Shown here: positions 46,127 through 54,375 of the stretch, one piece after another
Layout: every line of letters begins with the position of its first letter
Position numbering within the stretch: position 1 is the first letter of the stretch
Source of the DNA: Enterococcus sp. DIV1094
GTDB lineage: Bacteria; Bacillota; Bacilli; Lactobacillales; Enterococcaceae
DNA length: 64,000 nucleotides
Direction of reading: 5' to 3'
Assembly (NCBI RefSeq): GCF_017316305.2
Contig: NZ_CP147250.1
Coordinates: 620,001 to 684,000, forward strand
The notes under the pieces: generated by a model
Told to the model about the DNA's origin: nothing
The model's database searches: none
The model's input: only the letters and a program-made list of their open reading frames with translations
Program-made: the position numbers and the translations under genes

Positions 46127-46183
46127 ATGAGATATAGTATAAATTTAATCTTGGGTCTCATACTTTGGATGGTTGGAAGTTAA
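46127..46183 (+). CDS. Short hydrophobic peptide (putative Rgg pheromone precursor)
   Basis: 18 codons read MRYSINLILGLILWMVGS. GGAAAGGAG sits 6 bases before the ATG, an unusually good site for a chance ORF. It is divergent from the Rgg gene and upstream of the bacteriocin-like operon, the usual place for SHP genes. One basic residue at the start then a hydrophobic stretch resembles SHP precursors, but it is shorter and lacks the acidic residue many mature SHPs begin with. Processing by Eep-type protease and export by PptAB would be expected by analogy. Secretion and activity are inferred. Confidence 0.68.
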   Translation: MRYSINLILGLILWMVGS

Positions 46184-46326
46184 ATAAGCTTAAAATTTCA
46201 GGAGAAGTGTTGGGAGTGATTTGTATAGGTTGATTACGTTGAGATAGTAAAAGTAAAAATTTTAAATTATGTGACCTAAACGATTTTGAAAGGAAGAAAA
46301 AAATCATAGAAAGGTGGATAACCCAC

Positions 46327-47187
46327 ATGGTAAAGAAAAAAATTAAAACAAAATTATTAACAGGTATGGTATCGATTATAACTTTAGGATCATTTTTTTT
46401 GCCAGTTGTAGTAGAAATTGCTAATGCTTCAGAAATTACTACTTCGACATTTCAGAGTACCAATAGTACCCAGGCTACAATTGACGATTACTTTTCCAAA
46501 AATCCAGTTAATGTTCCTGGGATGAGTTCAAATGAGGCAACTAAAATTGTTGAAAGCATGGTAACTTTGTCCGAAACAGCAAAAGGTGTAAGTGATAAGG
46601 AAAAATCTAATATCACTAATGCGTTTAAAGATGATTTAAGAAATACATTTTCATTACACACAGACGAATTTGCGATGGATTTTACTAATGTATCTGTTTT
46701 TCAAGTTTCTGGTGAAACTGGAACAGAAGATTACTATACGATCACTGTTCCAGTAGTTGACAGTAATCTCAATTTCTTTAGTAATGTCACTGCGGTGTAC
46801 GATATGAATAAACATTTAAAAGGTTATCAAGAAACTCTTATTTCTAAATCAGTAAAAGATACCTTTGAAATCAATTCGTATTCTAATGGAACTCAAACGA
46901 ATCATCAAATTCTTGAAGAAAAGTTTGTTCCCAATGAAGAGTTACAGCAACAACTTCAAGATGTACAAAAAGAAGCAAGTCAATTACAGCAAACAAGAGG
47001 TTTAGCAGAGAAAGTTGCTTGTCTAGTAATCGTTTTAAATATTAGTCGCACAATCGCAAATATTCTTGCTCCCGTCTGTGCAGCTGCTTGTTTATCAGTA
47101 GTTCCAGTATGCGTTGCTTGTGTAACAGGTTTTGTTGCTTTAGGTGGCGCATCAATTACAGGCGTTATCGGCTGTTTTAAATTATAA
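46327..47187 (+). CDS. Secreted precursor with halocin C8-like cysteine-rich C-terminus (putative bacteriocin)
   Basis: 286 residues. A signal peptide (about 1-34, ending IANA) is followed by a soluble middle domain (about 35-215, possibly immunity/leader-like), then residues 223-286, strongly hydrophobic with Gly/Ala and six cysteines (232, 251, 255, 262, 265, 283), ending IGCFKL. Total length and split match halocin C8-type precursors, in which the Cys-rich tail is the antimicrobial and the N-terminal part the immunity protein. The even cysteine count and adjacent CPQC thioredoxin-fold gene suggest disulfide formation. AGAAAGGTGG precedes the ATG. Activity is inferred. Confidence 0.75.
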   Translation: MVKKKIKTKLLTGMVSIITLGSFFLPVVVEIANASEITTSTFQSTNSTQATIDDYFSKNPVNVPGMSSNEATKIVESMVTLSETAKGVSDKEKSNITNAFKDDLRNTFSLHTDEFAMDFTNVSVFQVSGETGTEDYYTITVPVVDSNLNFFSNVTAVYDMNKHLKGYQETLISKSVKDTFEINSYSNGTQTNHQILEEKFVPNEELQQQLQDVQKEASQLQQTRGLAEKVACLVIVLNISRTIANILAPVCAAACLSVVPVCVACVTGFVALGGASITGVIGCFKL

Positions 47188-47218
47188 AAAAATTTATTTT
47201 TAATCGAGGGCTTATAAA

Positions 47219-47650
47219 ATGAAAGGTATTGTAAACAAGAAATTTACTATCTACTCAATCATGAGCATCCTTTTAATAATCATTGGGTTCTTCTTTTATT
47301 CAAAGCTATTAGAACCCAAAAATGAACTAACTCTAATTAGTAATTCTCAATTGCAGGTAATGGTAGACGAGAAGGAGGATGCGATTATCTATTTTGGTAG
47401 ACCTACTTGTCCTCAGTGTCAGGAATTTGAACCTTTATTAAGAGAAACACTAGCAAAAAATAAAACCTCTATTTATTATTACAATACTGATGAAGCGCGA
47501 AAAGACAACTCAGATAAACTAAGTAATTTTTCATCTAAGTTAGACGTGGATACAGTCCCAACAGTCATTAAACTTTCAAAAGGAAAGACCATAGATAAAA
47601 TAGTAGGTGTAAAGACTATAGATGCTATATATGAATTTATTATAAAGTAA
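47219..47650 (+). CDS. Membrane-anchored thioredoxin-fold protein (bacteriocin accessory type)
   Basis: 143 residues: one N-terminal transmembrane helix (about 10-28) then an extracellular thioredoxin domain with active site CPQC (64-67) in FGRPTCPQCQEF and the cis-Pro loop TVPTVIKL. Similar in layout to bacteriocin transport accessory proteins. Starts 31 bp after the Cys-rich precursor and probably makes or fixes its disulfides outside the membrane. Confidence 0.85.
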   Translation: MKGIVNKKFTIYSIMSILLIIIGFFFYSKLLEPKNELTLISNSQLQVMVDEKEDAIIYFGRPTCPQCQEFEPLLRETLAKNKTSIYYYNTDEARKDNSDKLSNFSSKLDVDTVPTVIKLSKGKTIDKIVGVKTIDAIYEFIIK

Positions 47651-47662
47651 GTAGGTGGACAT

Positions 47663-47938
47663 TTGGCACACGATAAAAATTGGACTAAAAATGAAATGTT
47701 TTTAGCACTATTAAAACTATCAATTATTATAAATATTGTCGGAAATTTAGTTACTAATATAAAAGATAGTGGCGGATTACTTTATATTAATCTATTATTC
47801 GGTGTCTGCTTTCTACATATTCTTAGATATTACAATTTGAAAGTTATAGAAAAGTATTTTTATATAACTTTGGAAATATTATTTTCACTAATATCAATAT
47901 TTTACGTTATATCATCTACAGTAAATTCTATCAAATAA
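47663..47938 (+). CDS. Small three-helix membrane protein (candidate immunity protein)
   Basis: 91 residues from TTG 47663, 12 bp after the thioredoxin gene, with AGGTGG 6 bases upstream. About three hydrophobic helices (FLALLKLSIIINIVGNLV, GLLYINLLFGVCFLHIL, ITLEILFSLISIFYVI). No family recognised. Position at the end of a bacteriocin-like operon suggests immunity or export, but that rests on context only. Confidence 0.62.
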   Translation: MAHDKNWTKNEMFLALLKLSIIINIVGNLVTNIKDSGGLLYINLLFGVCFLHILRYYNLKVIEKYFYITLEILFSLISIFYVISSTVNSIK

Positions 47939-47968
47939 GGAATATGCACGAAAATATCAAAAATACAG

Positions 47969-48187
47969 TTGCCAAAAATAGTTTCACATAAATTACGATA
48001 TATTTTCATTTCTGACTTAATCGCTTATGAAGTTGATGGTTTATATTCGAAATCTATTCTCGTCCATAAACATACTTCTAATGTTACAAAGAAAACTTGG
48101 GAGCATATCATTTTAGAAAAAAAGAGAAACTATGAAACTAATTTCAGAGCAAAAAAATTTGTTACCAAACTGGGCCAAAAAAAATGA
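47969..48187 (+). CDS. Doubtful 72-codon ORF, in frame after the membrane protein
   Basis: Opens at TTG without a ribosome site, but the same frame is continuous from the stop codon of the membrane protein gene. The reading (HKLRYIFISDLIAYEVDG and KKTWEHIILEKKRNYETN) looks protein-like and basic; no family recognised. It may be a decayed downstream gene or the 3' piece of a longer ancestral gene. Confidence 0.28.
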   Translation: MPKIVSHKLRYIFISDLIAYEVDGLYSKSILVHKHTSNVTKKTWEHIILEKKRNYETNFRAKKFVTKLGQKK

Positions 48188-48280
48188 CTATTTCACTCAT
48201 CGAGTGTAATAGCTCAAACCTTGTTAAAACAATGCTGAGAAAGAGAATTGAACTGTCAGGCACAAGTGACTTAGTGATGG

Positions 48281-48443
48281 ACTCAACCGAAAAGTAACAG
48301 AAGGCTTTTCTGAGTATTCTTTATGGCTGAATATCAACTTTATCGGTGACCTCAAGTGGGCATAAGATAAAAACTTCTTTATGAAAAAAAAGAAACTCCT
48401 CCAATCAGAAAAAAAATTGGGGAGCTTCTTTTTTTATTGATCT
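48281..48443 (+). repeat. Right 163-bp direct repeat of the cassette
   Basis: Second, diverged copy of the CDF gene 3' end (still reading FSEYSLWLNINFIGDLKWA then stop) plus its terminator hairpin (AGAAACTCCTCCAAT / ATTGGGGAGCTTCT). Together with 44768-44930 it borders the Rgg/bacteriocin cassette. The hairpin can also terminate the PL8 lyase gene from the other side. Confidence 0.9.
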
Positions 48444-48472
48444 ACGTGTCACTGTGACCTAGAAAGATTGAT

Positions 48473-51400
48473 TTATTTAACAATCATCTCTTTACTTTCA
48501 AATTGACCGAAGTCGATGGTGAATGTGTTGGTTTGACGATCATAGACAACTCCGTCACTCATCGAAACGACGTCAGTAAAGTCATTTGGTAAGCTAAGGG
48601 TAACTGCTTCCGTTTGTTGCGTTGGATTAGCAATCGTATAAACCGTTTGTTCTGCCTTCGTTTGTTTCAACAAAGAAATTGGTTTATTCGTTTTGATCCC
48701 GGCAATTTCTCCTCCCTGCTCTTGCCAAAAATTGATGCCTAAATAACCAGCTGTTTGAACTTCTACCGCTTGGATCTCTTTGGTGTTTTGTAAAATAGCA
48801 ATCGGTTGTTTTGCTACGTAAGCTTCTAAGTCCGCTTGAGTTGTTCCTGGCAACATCACGTAAGCATAATCTGCCTCTTTTGGTTGCTGTCCATGGTTGA
48901 TCGAAAACGTACGATATTCACCAGTATATTGCGTGTCACTAGGAAATGCTTCATTGATTTCTCGATACGTTCCGGTACGTGTTTCGCTGATCACATCCAC
49001 TGTTTCTTTTTGTGGGAAATAATAGCCGATCGATGCGTGTTGCTGGTCTGATTCTAGCAGCAGCCAAGATGCCTCCTTCGTTTGTTGTGACTGCTCGATC
49101 ATTCCTTTATCCGAAAGTACTTGATAGGAGTATGAGTCATTTAGTAAACGATTATCGACGATTGTTTCGATTGAAGCAGTTGTGTCTCCCGTGATACCAG
49201 CTCCTAAGGCAATGATTTGCCCATCCAATGTAAACCATGACTTCTTCCCTTGGACATTCATCGGTAAGAGCGTGCCGTTATTCTTTGTTCCTGCTTTATT
49301 AAGCGCCATACCGACCACGCCTTGATTTTCAGCCGCTGCACCGCCTACCCAGGTTTCATTTGAGGTCACTGTCGTAAATGCTGACACTTCATCTGCTAAA
49401 GGAACTGTATCAACTGTCGTACCAGGTAAACGATAAGGATCGACTGTCGGCCAATAACTTGGACCGAATTGGACTTGGTCATCATTATAAAGATAAACCA
49501 TCCCATCTGAAGTATGCCAACCACGTTGATTCTCCAGATTCCCTGCTTCAAATGAAGAGATTCTCTTCGAATACATACTTAATCCTAGATGATAATTCTT
49601 TGTACGTTGCACAAAGCGATCCATGGCATGATACATCTTCGTTCCGATAAATGGCAATTGATCACCCATGATCGTTGCATTATCCAATAGTTCCGTCGTC
49701 ATCATCAAATCATTGTAATCTCTTGTGTTCGTTAAATAATAATCTGGATTACCTAACATCCAATATTTCACTGCTTCTCTTAATGCTTTTTGCTGGGTTT
49801 CAGGCGCAAATCTCGCCACGATCAACAAATTGTACATCGTAGTAGAACCGTACCCATTTTTTGTCGCAGATGCCGCACGGGAAATCGAGCGACCATTTAC
49901 TAAAGGCAACATTTCACCTTGATACACTAAAGGGATAAATGCAGCTTGTACGTTATCAACAAAAGATTTCACCTGATCTGCTGCTAAAGTGTAGCGTGAT
50001 TCTTTGACGATCGATAAAATCTGTCCTACGCCTTTGACTAATACATTCCCATAAGAACCTGTATAAGGGATCGTTTCATGCTGAATAAATGAACCATCTT
50101 GATAAAATCCATCGCCATGTGTTACTAGTTTGAAGACATCAGTAATACTTGCAACTGCTTGTGTGACTTTCGCCGGATCATTTTGTAAAAGACCGAGTCC
50201 CAAAACTGTCTGTGCCAAATCCGTTCGATTCGCACCTGTAGTTGAAAAGTTAGGAATAAAATCCAGTGCTACAAAGTTTTCTTGAGGCTTCGTGTAGAGT
50301 TGTTTAAATGGATCTGGTACATACTTACTCAATATACTTGTATACTGTTGAAGCTTCTCTGCTGGTACTTCTTCATCCAGAACCATCAAAATCGATACAA
50401 ATTTTTGAGCGACACCGATCTGCCAGTCCCACCAATTCCCATGATATTTTGTGCCGTCATAGCCTTTTTTCGAAATCATAAAATCGATCCCTGCTTGGAT
50501 CGCTTCACTGATGGTTTTATCTTGATAAAAACTTGTGCCTTTCGTTCCGTACGCTAATGCTAATTTTTGAAGTTTTGTAAATTGTGTCGTTAAATCTGCC
50601 GAAGCGGTATTCCCAGATTCTAACGGCCATAAATAAGCACGGTCAGAATCTTGATTCATTGTATTGTATAGTTTTTCCGCCTCACTGGATAGCGCATTGA
50701 CGTAATTAGCAATCGCTGGATTCGATAGATCAGTCGTTGTTGACACGAGTTGCTCTTTCCAGTTTGCTTTCATTGTTTGGAATTCTTCTGTTGGCTCTTC
50801 CACTTGTAGGCTGTTGACTTCTCCGCTACGCATAGAATAGATCGTTAATTTGCTTTCATTTCCGAATAAACGAATCCCTGAATACCCTGACCAATCCCCA
50901 TTGATCGTTGTCCCATCAGGATAAACGACTTCTTGGGTTTCATAGAGTAAACGATCATTCAAATATGCTCGGATCGAGGTTCCTTCATATCTAAGCAGCA
51001 ACTTATAGGTCTGTCCAGAAATCAGTGTCGGACCTTTGATCGATGTCACCCATTTCCCACCAGGCTGTCCCAACTGCCATTCACCCTCACGCATATAGGC
51101 GAAAGATTGCCAGTTCGATGTTGCTTGGTGATCGCCACGAAAGACTAGGCCAAAATTGGTTTGTCCTTCATATAAAAATGTGTATTCTAAATCGCCTGAA
51201 TTGCGAACACCAGCATCTAATAACAGCGAGACGGACTCAAATTGTTGATTGATTTTCTGATTTGCGATCTGCAATCCATTCCCATTGGCATGTTTCTCTG
51301 CTTTGCCAACGATATCTTGCCAATTGCCTAATTGCTGTGAAAAATTTGATTCATAGCTTGCTGATTTCACATTTTTTTGTACTTTAGTTTGTATTCCTTC

Positions 51401-51490
51401 TGCACTTACTTGTTGATTGTTCCCCAACCCGATACCAATTAATAAACTACACCCTAATGTAACTGCTAATTTAGCTGACCAACTCTTCAT
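48473..51490 (-). CDS. Secreted polysaccharide lyase family 8 (hyaluronate/chondroitin lyase)
   Basis: 1005 residues. Signal peptide (KLAVTLGCSLLIGIGLG...VSAE), an N-terminal jelly-roll sugar-binding-like domain (about 45-225), alpha/alpha toroid (about 250-600) with PL8 catalytic residues in NWWDWQIGVAQK near 352 (Asn) and DGSFIQHETIPYTGSYG near 470-482 (His, Tyr), then beta-sandwich domains. Cleaves hyaluronan or chondroitin to unsaturated disaccharides, the substrates of the nearby GH88. No sortase anchor, so it is likely released. Confidence 0.92.
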   Translation of the reverse strand: MKSWSAKLAVTLGCSLLIGIGLGNNQQVSAEGIQTKVQKNVKSASYESNFSQQLGNWQDIVGKAEKHANGNGLQIANQKINQQFESVSLLLDAGVRNSGDLEYTFLYEGQTNFGLVFRGDHQATSNWQSFAYMREGEWQLGQPGGKWVTSIKGPTLISGQTYKLLLRYEGTSIRAYLNDRLLYETQEVVYPDGTTINGDWSGYSGIRLFGNESKLTIYSMRSGEVNSLQVEEPTEEFQTMKANWKEQLVSTTTDLSNPAIANYVNALSSEAEKLYNTMNQDSDRAYLWPLESGNTASADLTTQFTKLQKLALAYGTKGTSFYQDKTISEAIQAGIDFMISKKGYDGTKYHGNWWDWQIGVAQKFVSILMVLDEEVPAEKLQQYTSILSKYVPDPFKQLYTKPQENFVALDFIPNFSTTGANRTDLAQTVLGLGLLQNDPAKVTQAVASITDVFKLVTHGDGFYQDGSFIQHETIPYTGSYGNVLVKGVGQILSIVKESRYTLAADQVKSFVDNVQAAFIPLVYQGEMLPLVNGRSISRAASATKNGYGSTTMYNLLIVARFAPETQQKALREAVKYWMLGNPDYYLTNTRDYNDLMMTTELLDNATIMGDQLPFIGTKMYHAMDRFVQRTKNYHLGLSMYSKRISSFEAGNLENQRGWHTSDGMVYLYNDDQVQFGPSYWPTVDPYRLPGTTVDTVPLADEVSAFTTVTSNETWVGGAAAENQGVVGMALNKAGTKNNGTLLPMNVQGKKSWFTLDGQIIALGAGITGDTTASIETIVDNRLLNDSYSYQVLSDKGMIEQSQQTKEASWLLLESDQQHASIGYYFPQKETVDVISETRTGTYREINEAFPSDTQYTGEYRTFSINHGQQPKEADYAYVMLPGTTQADLEAYVAKQPIAILQNTKEIQAVEVQTAGYLGINFWQEQGGEIAGIKTNKPISLLKQTKAEQTVYTIANPTQQTEAVTLSLPNDFTDVVSMSDGVVYDRQTNTFTIDFGQFESKEMIVK

Positions 51491-51536
51491 TTTTCTCTCC
51501 TTTTTGGTTATTAAGTATACTTTTGAAGCAAAAAAA

Positions 51537-51583
51537 TCTGCAAGAAAGGAGCATTCTTATTACGAACGATTCTTTCTTGCAGA
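51537..51583 (-). terminator. Terminator of PTS operon overlapping lyase promoter
   Basis: TCTGCAAGAAAG / CTTTCTTGCAGA stem followed on the minus strand by T7. The 3' arm overlaps a candidate -35 TTGCAG for the lyase gene with -10 TATACT 18 bp further on. Confidence 0.78.
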
Positions 51584-51629
51584 TCTGATTACGACCTTAC
51601 GAGTACTTCATTCATTTTTTACAGATCGT

Positions 51630-52433
51630 TTAAGCTAAAATTCCAGCTGCGCTTAATGCAATCGAAAGAATCAAAATGATCCAGATCACACGTGTAGAGT
51701 TCAATTTCTTCTGCCCTAACATCCAGTAAGTCAATAAGACTAATAAAACTGGTACTAATGAAGGTAAGATGGCATCTAGTGTATCTTGAACAACCAACTC
51801 TACGCCGTTTTGTTTGTAAACGAAAGGAACCGTTGCTTTGATGACAGAAGGAATCAACGCACCAATAACAGTGATCCCTAAAACAGTTGCGGCATTCGTG
51901 AATGCAGTTAGTTTATTTTTTAATGTCGTAACTAATTTTACTCCTTGTTTATACCCAAGTGGCAATAACGCTGCTCGACCAAAGAGTAAAGCAATATTTG
52001 CGATGATCCAAATCACACAGCCAACGACTGATCCGCTTTGCGCCAACGTACCAGCAATCGAACCAAAAATCGTTCCCCAAATGACGTGGAATAATGAATC
52101 GCCTACCCCTGCGAGTGAACCCATCAACGCTGTTTTCAACGCCACGATCGTATCTTTTGCTTTGTATCCATCCTCTTCTTCGATCGCCACGTCGATCCCC
52201 ATGATCAAGTTCCCGAAAATCGCATTCGTATTGAAAAATTGATTGTGGGTATTCATCATATCTTGTAACTGTGATTTGTCGTCGCCATAGAATTTTTTCA
52301 AGACAGGTAAGATCCCGTATAGGTACCCTGTACTCATCATACGTTCATAGTTCCAGTTCAATTGGCTTCCTAGGATATAACGCCAACTGATAACATTCAA
52401 TTCTTTTTTCGTTAACTTTTGATTACTCATCGC
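51630..52433 (-). CDS. Mannose-family PTS EIID component
   Basis: 267 residues; membrane partner of EIIC. ELNVISWRYILGSQLNWNYERMMSTGYLYGILPVLKKFY is the family start, then GSLAGVGDSLFHVIWGTIFGSIAGTLAQSGS and C-terminal helices. ATG 52433 has AAGGAGG 5 bases upstream and overlaps the EIIC gene by 11 bp; ATG 52427 is an alternative. Last gene of the PTS operon. Confidence 0.93.
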   Translation of the reverse strand, partial: AMSNQKLTKKELNVISWRYILGSQLNWNYERMMSTGYLYGILPVLKKFYGDDKSQLQDMMNTHNQFFNTNAIFGNLIMGIDVAIEEEDGYKAKDTIVALKTALMGSLAGVGDSLFHVIWGTIFGSIAGTLAQSGSVVGCVIWIIANIALLFGRAALLPLGYKQGVKLVTTLKNKLTAFTNAATVLGITVIGALIPSVIKATVPFVYKQNGVELVVQDTLDAILPSLVPVLLVLLTYWMLGQKKLNSTRVIWIILILSIALSAAGILA

Positions 52434-53220
52434 CATCAAAACCTCCTTCAAGTGTTCCAGTCGTTGCTACTGTTTGAGTAACTGCTTCTTTTTCGTTATC
52501 ACGTTTGAATACTAACATTGCAGCAATGACACCGATGATCGAAATACCAAGCATTGGTACTTGTAAATAAGCGGATAAGAAGAAACCTAAAAGCAAGTAT
52601 GGAATATATTGTTTCGCTGGTAAATAATGCAATAGGATAGCTACCCCGACAACTGGTAGTACGCCACCTGCTGTACGTAATCCGTTCATCAACCATTCAG
52701 GTGTATTTTCGGTGATCGTAGATACTGCCGCATCACCGACTAATAACATCAACAAGATCGGGATTGCTCGAGAAAGCCCCCATAGAAATGAGCCAGATAA
52801 TACTAAACGTGGAATGCTATTGATCCGCATATCTTCAATCGCACGATCCACACGATGGAGTAAAAAGACATTACAGAAACGTGCAACGACATCCAGTTGT
52901 AGCATTAGTAGCGATACTGGTACTGCCAGACCGATACCGTATTCGGCACCTTTGCCAGAAATCACAGCAAAAACCGTTCCTAAGACAGCACCTGTAAAGA
53001 AGTCAGGTACAGAAGCGCCACCAAAAGCCGCGATCCCTAACCGGATCAATTGAAGGGTTCCCCCTACCATCAATCCAGTTTCTAAATCTCCCATGATCAT
53101 ACCGGCGATCATTCCCGCAATTGCTGGTTGTGTCAACGTATTTGAAATAAGTGAATCATTGATTGCAATAAAAGCATAAACTGTAATAAGAATAATTTGA
53201 TACATGGCTAAATGTTGCAT
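52423..53220 (-). CDS. Mannose-family PTS EIIC component
   Basis: 265-residue permease (YQIILITVYAFIAINDSLISN, GDLETGLMVGGTLQLIRLGIAAFGGASVPDF). Forms the uptake channel with EIID, likely for unsaturated or saturated glycosaminoglycan disaccharides, judging from neighbours. It starts 17 bp after the EIIAB gene. Confidence 0.93.
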   Translation of the reverse strand: MQHLAMYQIILITVYAFIAINDSLISNTLTQPAIAGMIAGMIMGDLETGLMVGGTLQLIRLGIAAFGGASVPDFFTGAVLGTVFAVISGKGAEYGIGLAVPVSLLMLQLDVVARFCNVFLLHRVDRAIEDMRINSIPRLVLSGSFLWGLSRAIPILLMLLVGDAAVSTITENTPEWLMNGLRTAGGVLPVVGVAILLHYLPAKQYIPYLLLGFFLSAYLQVPMLGISIIGVIAAMLVFKRDNEKEAVTQTVATTGTLEGGFDGDE

Positions 53221-53237
53221 GATTATTTCCTCCTAAA

Positions 53238-54161
53238 TCACTTTCTTAGTTTTTCCATAAAATCGACGACTGGATCATTTGGCACTAATTGAGCAGTCAC
53301 TTTTACATCTTTGGCGGCGATTGCTTCAAACACTGCCTCTTCTTCTTTCATAACTTTGATGCTTTTCGTGATTTCTCTTGCACCTTCTTTATGACTCATG
53401 TTTCCTACGTTGATTGCTGCTAGCTCGCCCCCCGCTTCTAAATACCGCAAGACATCGGTTGGGTTTTTAAAAAGTAGAAATATACGTTGTTTTCCATATT
53501 TGCCAGATTGAATGTTTTTTGCTGCTGCAGCGATCGTTAACACGGATAGGCGCATAGATGTAGGCGCTGCCATTCTTAATGAAGATTTTTGCAACGAATC
53601 CATTGCTGCCTCATCATTGATCACGATGATCCGTTGTGTATTCAAACTCGTAGACCAAATCCCTGCCACTTGTCCATGGATCAAGCGTTCATCGATCCGC
53701 ACATTGACAATATTCGCTTTGCCTTTAAATTCTTTGTATTGATCCAAGTCTTCCTCTGCCGCTTTTGTTTCTTCCGCTTCAGTTGCGATCATCTTATTTT
53801 TGACATCAACGATACCGCCGCGTGCCAGGTCGATCAACGCTTCCGAAGTGGCTTGTGGATTAAGCGTCGCTTCCATAACTAAAGGTAACGACATCCCCGC
53901 AATGATCGTCACTTCTTCATCCTCTAAATAATGTCTCAGTGCAGTGTTACATGGGGTGCCACCTAATAGATCCGCAATAATCAAGGTCGATCCGTTAAGG
54001 GCTTTCATTTTCTCTGTTAATTCAGCTTCAAATTGTAAATTATCGCCATCTGGTCTTAAAGAAAGCGTATGGACATGTTCTTGCACGCCTACGATCATCT
54101 CTAAACTGGCTTTGACTCCTTCGGCCATGCTGCCATGACTGACCAATAAGATATTTCTCAT
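53238..54161 (-). CDS. Mannose-family PTS EIIAB fusion
   Basis: 307 residues. EIIA domain 1-125 with phosphorylated His in ILLVSHGSMAEGVK (His 9) and LLGGTPCNTAL; a charged linker about 128-145; EIIB domain about 148-307 with NVRIDERLIHGQVAGIW (phospho-His). Transfers phosphate from HPr to the incoming sugar. Many relatives encode A and B separately; here they are fused. First gene of the operon; a TAACATGTTA palindrome lies 35 bp upstream. Confidence 0.93.
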   Translation of the reverse strand: MRNILLVSHGSMAEGVKASLEMIVGVQEHVHTLSLRPDGDNLQFEAELTEKMKALNGSTLIIADLLGGTPCNTALRHYLEDEEVTIIAGMSLPLVMEATLNPQATSEALIDLARGGIVDVKNKMIATEAEETKAAEEDLDQYKEFKGKANIVNVRIDERLIHGQVAGIWSTSLNTQRIIVINDEAAMDSLQKSSLRMAAPTSMRLSVLTIAAAAKNIQSGKYGKQRIFLLFKNPTDVLRYLEAGGELAAINVGNMSHKEGAREITKSIKVMKEEEAVFEAIAAKDVKVTAQLVPNDPVVDFMEKLRK

Positions 54162-54195
54162 CTCTCTTCCCCCTTAAATAAACATCTCAGCTACT

Positions 54196-54334
54196 TAACA
54201 TGTTAGCTATTGATTACGTACACTATATCACATATCAACTGAAACGTAAACCTAACATCTTAACATATTATATTTTTTTCTTAGAAAATTTTGTTCGAGA
54301 ATAAATACGTTGCCACAAATAAGTTAACATGTTA
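54196..54334. promoter_or_regulatory. Three GntR operator-like palindromes
   Basis: TAACATGTTA at 54196-54205 and 54325-54334 (perfect) and TAACATATTA at 54261-54270, in the gap between the divergent PTS operon and GntR gene. A fourth related copy (TAATATGTTA) precedes the GH88 gene. Confidence 0.75.
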
Positions 54335-54375
54335 TGGTATGATTAATTGGATACCGCTAAAAAAGGAGGTTTTAT

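Noticed and set aside
48185..48298. 37-codon ORF (MTISLIECNSSNLVKTMLRK...) ending at the right direct repeat
   Set aside because: No ribosome site, and the stop lies in the repeat junction, so it is probably a chance or truncated frame. A faint resemblance to Spo0E-like peptides was too weak to claim.
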